A DNA stretch of 64,000 nucleotides. Origin: Anisus vortex. Its lineage: Eukaryota > Mollusca > Gastropoda > Planorbidae. Below are positions 1 through 13,300 of the stretch, in pieces; within the stretch, counting starts at the first letter, position 1, and each line of letters begins with the position of its first letter. The position numbers were made by a program, and so were the translations under genes. Below the pieces are notes generated by a model. That model did no database searches, was not told the DNA's origin, and saw nothing but the letters and a program-made list of their open reading frames with translations. The stretch is taken from NCBI GenBank assembly GCA_949126835.1, contig CASBPS010000188.1, forward strand, positions 1,178,001 through 1,242,000. The letters are read 5' to 3'.

Positions 1-1330
1 ATAAATCACATTAACTATTCTAACATTCTATACATATCTCACTTCACATTCCATGAATCACACCATCTATTCTAACATTCTATACATATCTCACTTCGCG
101 ATCCATGAATCATACCATCTATTCTAAAATTCTATACATATCTCACTTCAAGTTCCATAAATCACATCATCTATTCTAACATTCTATACATATCTCACTT
201 CAAGTTCCATGAATCACGTCAACTATTCTAACATTCTATACATGTCTCACTTCACGTTCCATGAATCACATCATCTATTCTAACATTCTATACATGTCTC
301 ACTTCACGTTCCATGAATCATATCATCTATTCTTACTTTCTATACATATCTCACTTTACGTTCCATAAATCCATCTATTCTAACATTCTATACATATCTC
401 TCTTCATGTTCCATGAATCCATTTACTCTTGCATTCTATACATATCTCACTTCACGTTCCATGAATTATATCATCTATTCTAACATTCCATACATATCTC
501 ACTTCACGTTCCATGAATCACATCATCTATTCTAACATTCTATACATATCTCACTTCACGTTCTATTAATCACATCATCTATTCTAACATTCTATACATA
601 TCTCACTTCACGTTCCATGAATCACATCATCTATTCTAACATTCTATACCTATCTCACTTTACCTTCCATTAATCCATCTATTCTAACATTCTATACATA
701 TGTCACTTCACGTTCAATGAATCGCATCATCTATTCTAACACTGTATACATATCTCACTTCACGTTCCATGAATCACACCATCTATCCTAACATTACATA
801 CATATCTCACATTACGTTCCATGTATCACATCATCAATTCTAACATTCTATACTCATCTCATTTCACGTTCCATGAATCACATCATCTTTTCTAACATTC
901 TATACATGTCTCACTTCACGTTCCATGAATCATATCATCTATTCTAACTTTCTATACATATCTCACTTTACGTTCCATAAATCCATCTGTTCTAACATTC
1001 TATACATATCTCTCTTCATGTTCCATGAATCTATCTATTCTAACATTCTATATATATCTCACTTCACGTTCCATGAATCATATCATCTATTCTAACATTC
1101 TATACATATCCCACTTCACGTTCCATGAATCGCATCATCTTTTCTAACATTCTATACATATCTCACTTTACGTTCTATTAATCACATCATCTATTCTAAC
1201 ATTCTATACATATCTCACTTAACGTTCCATGAATCACATCATCTATTCTAACATTCTATACCTATCTCACTTTACCTTCCATTAATTCATCTATTCTAAC
1301 ATTCTATACATATCTCACTTCACGTTCCAT
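1..1330 (+). repeat. Diverged copy of the 5418-6655 block
   Basis: The block starts with ATAAATCACATTAACTATTC, as at 5418, and after two one-monomer length differences runs in register at an offset of 5,313 bp. Shared rare markers include TCTTACTTTC (331 and 5644) and TATCCTAACATTACATAC (784 and 6097). It carries several bases not seen in the other copy, such as CTTCGCGATCC near 97, ACACTGTAT near 741 and CTTTTCTAAC near 887, so it looks somewhat more diverged than most of the array. Confidence 0.75.
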
Positions 1331-1340
1331 TAATAAAAAC

Positions 1341-1745
1341 ATCTATTCTAACATTCTATTCATATCTCACTTCACGTTCCATGAATCGCATCATCTATTC
1401 TAACATTCTTTACCTATCTCACTTCACATTTAATGAATCACATCAAATATTCTAACATTATATACATATCTCTCTTCATGTTCCATGAATCCATCTATTC
1501 TAACATTCTATACATATCTCACTTCACGTTCCATGAATCACATCATCTATTCGAACATTCTATACATATCTCACTTCACGTTCCAAAAATCACACCATTC
1601 TAACCTTCTATACATATCTCACTTCACGTTCCATGAATCACATCATCTATTCTAACATTCTATACATGTCACACTTCAGGTTCCATGAATCACATCATCT
1701 ATTCTAATATTCTATACATATCTCACTTCACGTTCCATGAATCAC
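1341..1745 (+). repeat. First copy of a 764-bp-offset duplication
   Basis: This run of variants (TATTCATATC, AATCGCATC, CATTTAATGAATC, ATTCGAACATTC, CCAAAAATCACACC, ATGTCACACTTCAGG) recurs in the same order from 2105. The offset of 764 bp stays constant from about 1341 to 1745. A difference inside is ACCTATCTC near 1413 against ACATATCTC in the later copy. Confidence 0.75.
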
Positions 1746-2104
1746 ATTATCTATTCTAAAATTCTATACAATTATCACTTCAAGTTCCATGAATCACATC
1801 ATCTATTCTAACATTCTATACATATCTCACTTCACGTTCCATTAATTACAACATCTATTCTAACATTCTATTCATATCTCACTTCACGTTCAATGAATCA
1901 CATCATCTATTCTAACATTGTATACATATCTCACTTCACGTTCCATGAATAACATCATCTATTATAACATTCTATACATATCTCACTTCACGTTCCATGA
2001 ATCAATCTATTTTAACATTCTATACATATCTCTCTTTATGTTCCATGAATCCATCTATTTTAACAATCTATACATATTTCACTTCACGTTCCATGAATCA
2101 CATC

Positions 2105-2509
2105 ATCTATTCTAACATTCTATTCATATCTCACTTCACGTTCCATGAATCGCATCATCTATTCTAACATTCTTTACATATCTCACTTCACATTTAATGA
2201 ATCACATCAAATATTCTAACATTATATACATATCTCTCTTCATGTTCCATGAATCCATCTATTCTAACATTCTATACATATCTCACTTCACGTTCCATGA
2301 ATCACATCATCTATTCGAACATTCTATACATATCTCACTTCACGTTCCAAAAATCACACCATTCTAACCTTCTATACATATCTCACTTCACGTTCCATGA
2401 ATCACATCATCTATTCTAACATTCTATACATGTCACACTTCAGGTTCCATGAATCACATAATCTATTCTAATATTCTATACATATCTCACTTCACGTTCC
2501 ATGAATCAC
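2105..2509 (+). repeat. Second copy of a 764-bp-offset duplication
   Basis: It repeats 1341-1745 in register. It diverges after about 2509, where this copy continues into TATACACATCTC and CTATAATAACATTC while the first continues into TCTAAAATTC. The variant string it carries is the marker cassette seen throughout the array. Confidence 0.75.
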
Positions 2510-2594
2510 ATCATCTATTCTAACATTCTATACACATCTCACTTCACGTTCCATGAATCACATCATCTATAATAACATTCTATACATATCTCAC

Positions 2595-4205
2595 TTCACG
2601 TTCCATGAATCCATCTATTCTAACATACTATACATATCTCTCTTCATGTTCAATGAATCCATCTATTCTAACAATATATACATATTTCACTTCACGTTCC
2701 ATGAATCACATCATCTATTCTAATATTCTATACATATCTCACTTCACGTTCCATGAATCATATCATCTATTCTAACATTCTATATATATCTCACTTCAGG
2801 TTCCATGAATCACATTATCTATTCTAAAATTCTATACAATTCTCACTTCAAGTTCCATGAATCACATCATCTATTCTAACATTCTATACATATCTCACTT
2901 CACGTTCCATTAATTACAACATCTATTCTAACATTCTATTCATATCTCACTTCACGTTCAATGAATCACATCATCTATTCTAACATTGTATACATATCTC
3001 ACTTCACGTTCCATGAATCACACCATCTATCTAAACATTCTATACATATCTCACTTTACATTTAATGAATCACATCAAATATTATAACATTATATACATA
3101 TTTCTCTTCATGCTCCATGAATCCATCTTTTCTATTATTCTATACATATCTCACTTCACGTTCCATGAATTACATCATCTATTTGAACATTCTATACATA
3201 TCTCACTTCACGTTCCGAAAAATCACACCATTCTATTCTTCTATACATATCTCACTTCACGTTCCATGAATCACATCATCTATTCTAACATTCTATACAT
3301 GTCTCACTTTAGGTTCCATGAATCACATCATCTATTCTAATATTCTATACATATCTCACTTCACGTTCCATGAATCGCATCATCTATTCTATCATTCTAT
3401 ACACATCTCACTTCACGTTCCATGAATAACATCATCTAATATAACATTCTATACATATCTCACTTCACGTTCCATGAATCAATCTATTTTAACATTCTAT
3501 AAATATCTCTCTTCATGTTCCATGAATCCATCTATTCTAACAATCTATACATATTTCACTTCACGTTCCATGAATCACATCATCTATTCTAATATTCTAT
3601 ACATATCTCACTTCACGTTCCATGAATCATATCATCTATTCTAACATTCTATACATATCCCACTTCACGTTCCATAAATCACATTAACTATTCTAACATT
3701 CAATACATATCTCACTTCACATTCCATGAATCACACCATCTATTCTAACATTCTATACATATCTCACTTCACGATCCATGAATCACACCATCTATTCTAA
3801 AATTCTATACATATCTCATTTCACGTTCCATGAATCACATCATCTATTCTAACATTCTATACATATCTCACTTCAAGTTCCATGAATCACGTCAACTATT
3901 CTAACATTCTATACATGTCTCATTTCACGTTCCATGAATCACATCATCTATTCTAACATTCTATACATGTCTCACTTCACGTTCCATGAATCATATCATC
4001 TATTCTAACTTTGTATACATATCTCACTTTACGTTCCATAAATCCATCTATTCTAACATTCTATACATATCTCTCTTCATGTTCCATGAATCCATCTATT
4101 CTAACATTCTATACATATCTCACTTCACGTTCCATGAATCATATCATCTATTCTAACATTCTATACATATCTCACTTCACGTTCCATGAATCACATCATC
4201 TATTC
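2595..4205 (+). repeat. Block repeated at 57704-59313 and from about 61612
   Basis: Rare variants keep the same order and spacing here and 55.1 kb downstream: CATACTATAC, CAATATATAC (2672 and 57781), ATGCTC or CTCAATG with TTTTCTATTATTC, ATTTGAACATTC, and TTCTATTCTTC. The offset is 55,109 bp before position 3217 and 55,108 bp after it, because this copy has one extra G there. Other differences include ATGTCTCAC here against ATGTGTCAC downstream. Confidence 0.75.
3201..3240 (+). repeat. One-base insertion in an AAAAATCACACC-type monomer
   Basis: The unit reads TTCCGAAAAATCACACC where all other copies I found read TTCCAAAAATCACACC. The extra G at about 3217 breaks the usual 52/48 spacing and explains the one-base change in offset between this region and 57.7-59.3 kb. 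It could be a real private mutation or a sequencing or consensus error. Confidence 0.7.
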
Positions 4206-4410
4206 TAACATTCTATACATATCACACTTCAAGTTCCATGAATCACATCATCTATTCTAATATTCTATACATATCTCACTTCACGTTTCATGAATCATAT
4301 CATCTATTCTAACATTCTATACATATCCCACTTCACGTTCCATAAATCACATTAACTATTCTAACATTCTATACATATCTCACTTCACATTCCATGAATC
4401 ACACCATCTA
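3600..4410 (+). repeat. First copy of an 1,128-bp-offset duplication
   Basis: The block carries ATATCCCACTTCACG, CATAAATCACATTAAC, CATTCAATAC, CACGATCC, TCTAAAATTC, GAATCACGTCAAC and ATGTCTCAC in order. The same order begins again from about 4728. CATAAATCAC sits at 3673 and 4801, giving 1,128 bp. Confidence 0.7.
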
Positions 4411-4727
4411 TTCTAACATTCTATACATATCTCACTTCACAATCCATGAATAACACCATCTATTCTAAAATTCTATACATATCTCACTTCACGTTCCATG
4501 AATCACATCATCTATTCTAACATTCTATACATATCTCACTTCAAGTTCCATGAATCACGTCAACTATTCTAACATTCTATACATATCTCACTTTACGTTC
4601 CATAAATCCATCTATTCTAACATTCTATACATATCTCTCTTCATGTTCCATGAATCCATCTATTCTAGCATTCTATACATATCTCACTTCACGTTCCATG
4701 AATCATATCATCTATTCTAACATTCCA

Positions 4728-5490
4728 TACATATCTCACTTCACGTTCCATGAATCATATCATCTATTCTAACATTCTATACATATCCTACTTCACGTTC
4801 CATAAATCACATTAACTATTCTAACATTCAATACATATCTCACTTCACATTCCATGAATCACACCATCTATTCTAACATTCTATACATATCTCACTTCAC
4901 GATCCATGAATCACACCATCTATTCTAAAATTCTATACATATCTCATTTCACGTTCCATGAATCACATCATCTTTTCTAACATTCTATACATATCTCACT
5001 TCAAGTTCCATGAATCACGTCAACTATTCTAACATTCTATACATGTCTCACTTCACGTTCCATGAATCGAATCATCTATTCTAACATTCTATACATGTCT
5101 CACTTCACGTTCCATGAATCATATCATCTATTCTAACTTTGTATACATATCTCACTTTACGTTCCATAAATCCATCTATTCTAACATTCTATACATATCT
5201 CTCTTCATGTTCCATGAATCCATCTATTCTAACATTCTATACATATCTCACTTCACGTTCCATGAATCACATCATCTATTCTAACATTCTATACATATCT
5301 CACTTCAAGTTCCATGAATCACATCATCTATTCTAATATTCTATACATATCTCACTTCACGTTTCATGAATCATATCATCTATTCTAACATTCTATACAT
5401 ATCTCACTTCACGTTCCATAAATCACATTAACTATTCTAACATTCTATACATATCTCACTTCACATTCCATGAATCACACCATCTATTCT
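4728..5490 (+). repeat. Second, shortened copy of the 1,128-bp-offset duplication
   Basis: It follows 3600-4410 in register and then loses one 52-bp monomer near 5265 (offset drops to 1,076 bp). Private changes include ATATCCTACTTC near 4786 and GAATCGAATC near 5066. The same private pair recurs at 14826 and about 15106 (offset 10,040 bp), so this copy is the closer relative of the 14-15.7 kb region. Confidence 0.7.
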
Positions 5491-6347
5491 AAAATTCTAT
5501 ACATATCTCACTTCAAGTTCCATAAATCACATCATCTATTCTAACATTCTATACATGTCTCACTTCACGTTCCATGAATCACATCATCTATTCTAACATT
5601 CTATACATGTCTCACTTCACGTTCCATGAATCATATTATCTATTCTTACTTTCTATACATATCTCACTTTACGTTCCATAAATCCATCTATTCTAACATT
5701 CTATACATATCTCTCTTCATGTTCCATGAATCCATCTACTCTTGCATTCTATACATATCTCACTTCACGTTCCATGAATCATATCATCTATTCTAACATT
5801 CCATACATATCTCACTTCACGTTCCATGAATCACATCATCTATTCTAACATTCTATACATATCTCACTTCACGTTCTATTAATCACATCATCTATTCTAA
5901 CACTCTATACATATCTCACTTCACGTTCCATGAATCACATCATCTATTCTAACATTCTATACCTATCTCACTTTACCTTCCATTAATCCATCTATTCTAA
6001 CATTCTATACATATCTCACTTCACGTTCAATGAATCGCATCATCTATTCTAACATTGTATACATATCTCACTTCACGTTCCATGAATCACACCATCTATC
6101 CTAACATTACATACATATCTCACATTACGTTCCATGTATCACATCATCAATTCTAACATTCTATACTCATCTCATTTCACGTTCCATGAATCACATTATC
6201 TATTCTAACATTCTATACATGTCTCACTTCACGTTCCATGAATCATATCATCTATTATAACTTTCTATACATATCTCACTTTACGTTCCATAAATCCATC
6301 TGTTCTAACATTCTATACATATCTCTCTTCATGTTCCATGAATCTAT
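5491..6347 (+). repeat. Right part of the block related to 1-1330
   Basis: This holds ordinary monomers plus two recognisable subfamilies: ACCTATCTCACTTTACC units near 5960, and the TATCCTAACATTACATAC, TGTATCACATCATCAATTC and TATACTCATCTCATTTC triplet near 6097-6180. The order matches 1-1000. No other sequence is present. Confidence 0.75.
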
Positions 6348-9300
6348 CTATTCTAACATTCTATACATATCTCACTTCACGTTCCATGAATCATATCATC
6401 TATTCTAACATTCTATACATATCCCACTTCACGTTCCATGAATCGCATCATCTATTCTAACATTCTATACATATCTCACTTCACGTTCTATTAATCACAT
6501 CATCTATTCTAACATTCTATACATATCTCACTTAACGTTCCATGAATCACATCATCTATTCTAACATTCTATACCTATCTCACTTTACCTTCCATTAATT
6601 CATCTATTCTAACATTCTATACATATCTCACTTCACGTTCCATTAATCACAACATCTATTCTAACATTCTATTCATATCTCACTTCACGTTCCATGAATC
6701 GCATCATCTATTCTAACATTCTTTACATATCTCACTTTACGTTCCATAAATCCATCTATTCTAACATTCTATACTTATCTCTCTTCATGTTCCATGAATC
6801 CATCTATTCTAGCATTCTATACATATCTCACTTCACGTTCCATGAATCATATCATCTATTCGAACATTCTTTACATATCTCACTTCACGTTCCAAAAATC
6901 ACACCATTCTAACCTTCTATACATATCTCACTTCACGTTCCATGAATCACATCATCTATTCTAACATTCTATACATGTCACACTTCAGGTTCCATGAATC
7001 ACATCATCTATTCTAATATTCTATACATATCTCACTTCACGTTCCATGAATCAATCTATTTTAACATTCTATACATATCTCTCTTTATGTTCCATGAATC
7101 CATCTATTCTAACAATCTATACATATTTCACTTCACGTTCCATGAATCACATCATCTATTCTAACATTCTATTCATATCTCACTTCACGTTCAATTAATC
7201 ACATCATCTATTCTAACATTGTATACATATCTCACTTCACGTTCCATGAATAACATCATCTATTATAACATTCTATTCATATCTCACTTCACATTTAATG
7301 AATCACATCAAATATTCTAACATTATATACATATCTCTCTTCATGTTCCATGAATCCATCTATTCTAACATTCTATACATATCTCACTTCACGTTCCATG
7401 AATCACATCATCTATTCGAACATTCTATACATATCTCACTTCACGTTCCAAAAATCACACCATTCTAACCTTCTATACATATCTCACTTCACGTTCCATG
7501 AATCACATCATCTATTCTAACATTCTATACATGTCACACTTCAGGTTCCATGAATCACATCATCTATTCTAATATTCTATACATATCTCACTTCACGTTC
7601 CATGAATCACATTATCTATTCTAAAATTCTATACAATTCTCACTTCAAGTTCCATGAATCACATCATCTATTCTAACATTCTATACATATCTCACTTCAC
7701 GTTCCATTAATTACAACATCTTTTCTAACATTCTATTCATATCTCACTTCACGTTCAATGAATCACATCATCTATTCTAACATTGTATACATATCTCACT
7801 TCACGTTCCATGAATAACATCATCTATTATAACATTCTATACATATCTCACTTCACGTTCCATGAATCAATCTATTTTAACATTCTATACATATCTCTCT
7901 TTATGTTCCATGAATCCATCTTATCTAACAATCTATACATATTTCACTTCACGTTCCATGAATCACATCATCTATTCTAACATTCTATTCATATCTCACT
8001 TCACGTTCCATGAATCGCATCATCTATTCTAACATTCTTTACATATCTCACTTCACATTTAATGAATCACATCAAATATTCTAACATTATATACATATCT
8101 CTCTTCATGTTCCATGAATCCATCTATTCTAACATTCTATACATATCTCACTTCACGTTCCATGAATCACATCATCTATTCGAACATTCTATACATATCT
8201 CACTTCACGTTCCAAAAATCACACCATTCTAACCTTCTATACATATCTCACTTCACGTTCCATGAATCACATCATCTATTCTAACATTCTATACATGTCA
8301 CACTTCAGGTTCCATGAATCACATCATCTATTCTAATATTCTATACATATCTCACTTCACGTTCCATGAATCACATCATCTATTCTAACATTCTATACAC
8401 ATCTCACTTCACGTTCCATGAATCACATCATCTATAATAACATTCTATACATATCTCACTTCACGTTCCATGAATCCATCTATTCTAACATACTATACAT
8501 ATCTCTCTTCATGTTCAATGAATCCATCTATTCTAACAATATATACATATTTCACTTCACGTTCCATGAATCACATCATCTATTCTAATATTCTATACAC
8601 ATCTCACTTCACGTTCCATGAATCATATCATCTATTCTAACATTCTATATATATCTCACTTCAGGTTCCATGAATCACATTATCTATTCTAAAATTCTAT
8701 ACAATTCTCACTTCAAGTTCCATAAATCACATCATCTATTCTAACATTCTATACATATCTCACTTCACGTTCCATTAATTACAACATCTATTCTAACTTT
8801 CTATTCATATCTCACTTCACGTTCAATAAATCACATCATTTATTCTAACATTGTATACATATCTCACTTCACGTTCCATGAATCACACCATCTATCTAAA
8901 CATTCTATACATATCTCACTTTACATTTAATGAATCACATCAAATATTATAACATTATATACATATTTCTCTTCATGCTCCATGAATCCATCTTTTCTAT
9001 TATTCTATACATATCTCACTTCACGTTCCATGAATCACACCATCTATTCTAACATTCTATACATATCTCACTTCACGTTCCATGAATCACATCATCTATT
9101 CGAACATTCTATACATATCTCACTTCAAGTTCCAAAAATCACACCATTCTAACCTTCTATACATATCTCACTTCACGTTCCATGAATCACATCATCTATT
9201 CTAACATTCTATACATGTCACACTTCAGGTTCCAAGAATCACATCATCTATTCTAATATTCTATACATATCTCACTTCACGTTCCATGAATCACATCATT

Positions 9301-10062
9301 TATTCTAATATTCTATACACATCTCACTTCACGTTCCATGAATCACATCATCTATAATAACATTCTATACATATCTCACTTCACGTTCCATGAATCCATC
9401 TATTCTAACATACTATACATATCTCTCTTCATGTTCAATGAATCCATCTATTCTAACAATATATACATATTTCACTTCACGTTCCACGAATCACATCATC
9501 TATTCTAATATTCTATACATATCTCACTTCACGTTCCATGAATCATATCATCTATTCTAACATTCTATATATATCTCACTTCAGGTTCCATGAATCACAT
9601 TATCTATTCTAAAATTCTATACAATTCTCACTTCAAGTTCCATGAATCACATCATCTATTCTAACATTCTATACATATCTCACTTCACGTTCCATTAATT
9701 ACAACATCTATTCTAACTTTCTATTCATATCTCACTTCACGTTCAATGAATCACATCATTTATTCTAACATTGTATACATATCTCACTTCACGTTCCATG
9801 AATCACACCATCTATCTAAACATTCTATACATATATCACTTTACATTTAATGAATCACATCAAATATTATAACATTATATACATATTTCTCTTCATGCTC
9901 CATGAATCCATCTTTTCTATTATTCTATACATATCTCACTTCACGTTCCATGAATCACACCATCTATTCTAACATTCTATACATATCTCACTTCACGATC
10001 CATGAATCACACCATCTATTCTAACTTTGTATACATATCTCACTTTACGTTCCATAAATCCA

Positions 10063-10110
10063 TCTATTCTAACATTCTATACATATCTCTCTTCATGTTC
10101 CATGAATCCA
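10063..10110 (+). repeat. Exemplar 48-bp monomer (4-bp deletion form)
   Basis: This unit carries ATCTCTCTTCATGTTCC in place of ATCTCACTTCACGTTCC and ends GAATCCA instead of GAATCACATCA, so it is 4 bp shorter. The same combination of the CATG change and the 4-bp loss recurs throughout the window, which makes it a stable subfamily. Because 48 is a multiple of 3, it does not change reading phase; runs containing it account for the longer chance open frames. Confidence 0.88.
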
Positions 10111-10162
10111 TCTATTCTAACATTCTATACATAGATCACTTCACGTTCCATGAATCATATCA

Positions 10163-10214
10163 TCTATTCTAACATTCTATACATATCTCACTTCACGTTC
10201 CATGAATCACATCA
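10163..10214 (+). repeat. Exemplar canonical 52-bp monomer
   Basis: This unit matches the majority base at each position as far as I can judge by eye. It starts at TCTATTCTAACATTC and ends at CCATGAATCACATCA. It contains one CpG (in CACGTT), a TATACATAT stretch and a TTCCATGAA core. The next unit (from 10215) differs by CACG to CAAG, showing how neighbouring units vary by single bases. The starting phase chosen is arbitrary. Confidence 0.9.
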
Positions 10215-10371
10215 TCTATTCTAACATTCTATACATATCTCACTTCAAGTTCCATGAATCACATCATCTATTCTAATATTCTATACATATCTCACTTCAC
10301 GTTTCATGAATCATATCATCTATTCTAACATTCTATACATATCCCACTTCACGTTCTATAAATCACATTAA

Positions 10372-13300
10372 CTATTCTAACATTCTATACATATCTCACT
10401 TCACGTTCCATGAATCATATCATCTATTCTAACATTCTATACATATCCCACTTCACGTTCCATGAATCGCATCATCTATTCTAACATTCTATACATATCT
10501 CACTTCACGTTCTATTAATCACATCATCTATTCTAACATTCTATACATATCTCACTTAACGTTCCATGAATCACATCATCTATTCTAACATTCTATACCT
10601 ATCTCACTTTACCTTCCATTAATTCATCTATTCTAACATTCTATACATATCTCACTTCACGTTCCATTAATCACAACATCTATTCTAACATTCTATTCAT
10701 ATCTCACTTCACGTTCCATGAATCGCATCATCTATTCTAACATTCTTTACATATCTCACTTTACGTTCCATAAATCCATCTATTCTAACATTCTATACTT
10801 ATCTCTCTTCATGTTCCATGAATCCATCTATTCTAGCATTCTATACATATCTCACTTCACGTTCCATGAATCATATCATCTATTCGAACATTCTTTACAT
10901 ATCTCACTTCACGTTCCAAAAATCACACCATTCTAACCTTCTATACATATCTCACTTCACGTTCCATGAATCACATCATCTATTCTAACATTCTATACAT
11001 GTCACACTTCAGGTTCCATGAATCACATCATCTATTCTAATATTCTATACATATCTCACTTCACGTTCCATGAATCAATCTATTTTAACATTCTATACAT
11101 ATCTCTCTTTATGTTCCATGAATCCATCTATTCTAACAATCTATACATATTTCACTTCACGTTCCATGAATCACATCATCTATTCTAACATTCTATTCAT
11201 ATCTCACTTCACGTTCAATTAATCACATCATCTATTCTAACATTGTATACATATCTCACTTCACGTTCCATGAATAACATCATCTATTATAACATTCTAT
11301 TCATATCTCACTTCACATTTAATGAATCACATCAAATATTCTAACATTATATACATATCTCTCTTCATGTTCCATGAATCCATCTATTCTAACATTCTAT
11401 ACATATCTCACTTCACGTTCCATGAATCACATCATCTATTCGAACATTCTATACATATCTCACTTCACGTTCCAAAAATCACACCATTCTAACCTTCTAT
11501 ACATATCTCACTTCACGTTCCATGAATCACATCATCTATTCTAACATTCTATACATGTCACACTTCAGGTTCCATGAATCACATCATCTATTCTAATATT
11601 CTATACATATCTCACTTCACGTTCCATGAATCACATTATCTATTCTAAAATTCTATACAATTCTCACTTCAAGTTCCATGAATCACATCATCTATTCTAA
11701 CATTCTATACATATCTCACTTCACGTTCCATTAATTACAACATCTTTTCTAACATTCTATTCATATCTCACTTCACGTTCAATGAATCACATCATCTATT
11801 CTAACATTGTATACATATCTCACTTCACGTTCCATGAATAACATCATCTATTATAACATTCTATACATATCTCACTTCACGTTCCATGAATCAATCTATT
11901 TTAACATTCTATACATATCTCTCTTTATGTTCCATGAATCCATCTTATCTAACAATCTATACATATTTCACTTCACGTTCCATGAATCACATCATCTATT
12001 CTAACATTCTATTCATATCTCACTTCACGTTCCATGAATCGCATCATCTATTCTAACATTCTTTACATATCTCACTTCACATTTAATGAATCACATCAAA
12101 TATTCTAACATTATATACATATCTCTCTTCATGTTCCATGAATCCATCTATTCTAACATTCTATACATATCTCACTTCACGTTCCATGAATCACATCATC
12201 TATTCGAACATTCTATACATATCTCACTTCACGTTCCAAAAATCACACCATTCTAACCTTCTATACATATCTCACTTCACGTTCCATGAATCACATCATC
12301 TATTCTAACATTCTATACATGTCACACTTCAGGTTCCATGAATCACATCATCTATTCTAATATTCTATACATATCTCACTTCACGTTCCATGAATCACAT
12401 CATCTATTCTAACATTCTATACACATCTCACTTCACGTTCCATGAATCACATCATCTATAATAACATTCTATACATATCTCACTTCACGTTCCATGAATC
12501 CATCTATTCTAACATACTATACATATCTCTCTTCATGTTCAATGAATCCATCTATTCTAACAATATATACATATTTCACTTCACGTTCCATGAATCACAT
12601 CATCTATTCTAATATTCTATACACATCTCACTTCACGTTCCATGAATCATATCATCTATTCTAACATTCTATATATATCTCACTTCAGGTTCCATGAATC
12701 ACATTATCTATTCTAAAATTCTATACAATTCTCACTTCAAGTTCCATAAATCACATCATCTATTCTAACATTCTATACATATCTCACTTCACGTTCCATT
12801 AATTACAACATCTATTCTAACTTTCTATTCATATCTCACTTCACGTTCAATAAATCACATCATTTATTCTAACATTGTATACATATCTCACTTCACGTTC
12901 CATGAATCACACCATCTATCTAAACATTCTATACATATCTCACTTTACATTTAATGAATCACATCAAATATTATAACATTATATACATATTTCTCTTCAT
13001 GCTCCATGAATCCATCTTTTCTATTATTCTATACATATCTCACTTCACGTTCCATGAATCACACCATCTATTCTAACATTCTATACATATCTCACTTCAC
13101 GTTCCATGAATCACATCATCTATTCGAACATTCTATACATATCTCACTTCAAGTTCCAAAAATCACACCATTCTAACCTTCTATACATATCTCACTTCAC
13201 GTTCCATGAATCACATCATCTATTCTAACATTCTATACATGTCACACTTCAGGTTCCAAGAATCACATCATCTATTCTAATATTCTATACATATCTCACT

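Larger units (their letters stand above)
6348..10371 (+). repeat. 4,024-bp tandem duplication, copy 1
   Basis: The sequence from about 6348 onward is repeated from 10372. ATATCCCACTTC is at 6417/10441, the TATACTTATCTC unit near 6775/10799, CCAAGAATC near 9221/13245, and the rare ATAGATCAC at about 10131/14155. In every line I compared I found no base difference, including at singleton variants. The two copies are directly adjacent, the form expected from unequal exchange or a similar tandem duplication event. Confidence 0.87.

Noticed and set aside
1918..2115. Open frame of 65 codons beginning MYTYLTSRSMNN, with about nine near-identical copies
   Set aside because: It starts with TTG, has no upstream signals, and is a direct reading of four monomers. 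Each monomer has TAA in one frame (TTCTAAC) and 52 is not a multiple of 3, so a frame stays open for only two to four units. Copies appear wherever the same variant order recurs.
3217..3217. Treating the extra G as evidence of a functional frame
   Set aside because: It is a single-copy event absent from both downstream relatives, and a sequencing or consensus error is equally likely.
3065..3340. Longest open frame in the window, 91 codons
   Set aside because: It is extended only by the extra G at 3217 and by 48-bp units that keep phase. It has the same HFTFHES-type repeating peptide as all the others, no domain, and its relatives at 58174 and 62082 end earlier.
7410..7440. Pol III B-box or tRNA-derived origin: the reverse strand of ATTCGAACATTC reads GAATGTTCGAATAG
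   Set aside because: GTTCGAAT matches the core of a B box, but the following CC is missing, there is no A box, no acceptor stem pairing and no T-run terminator, and the common monomer lacks it.
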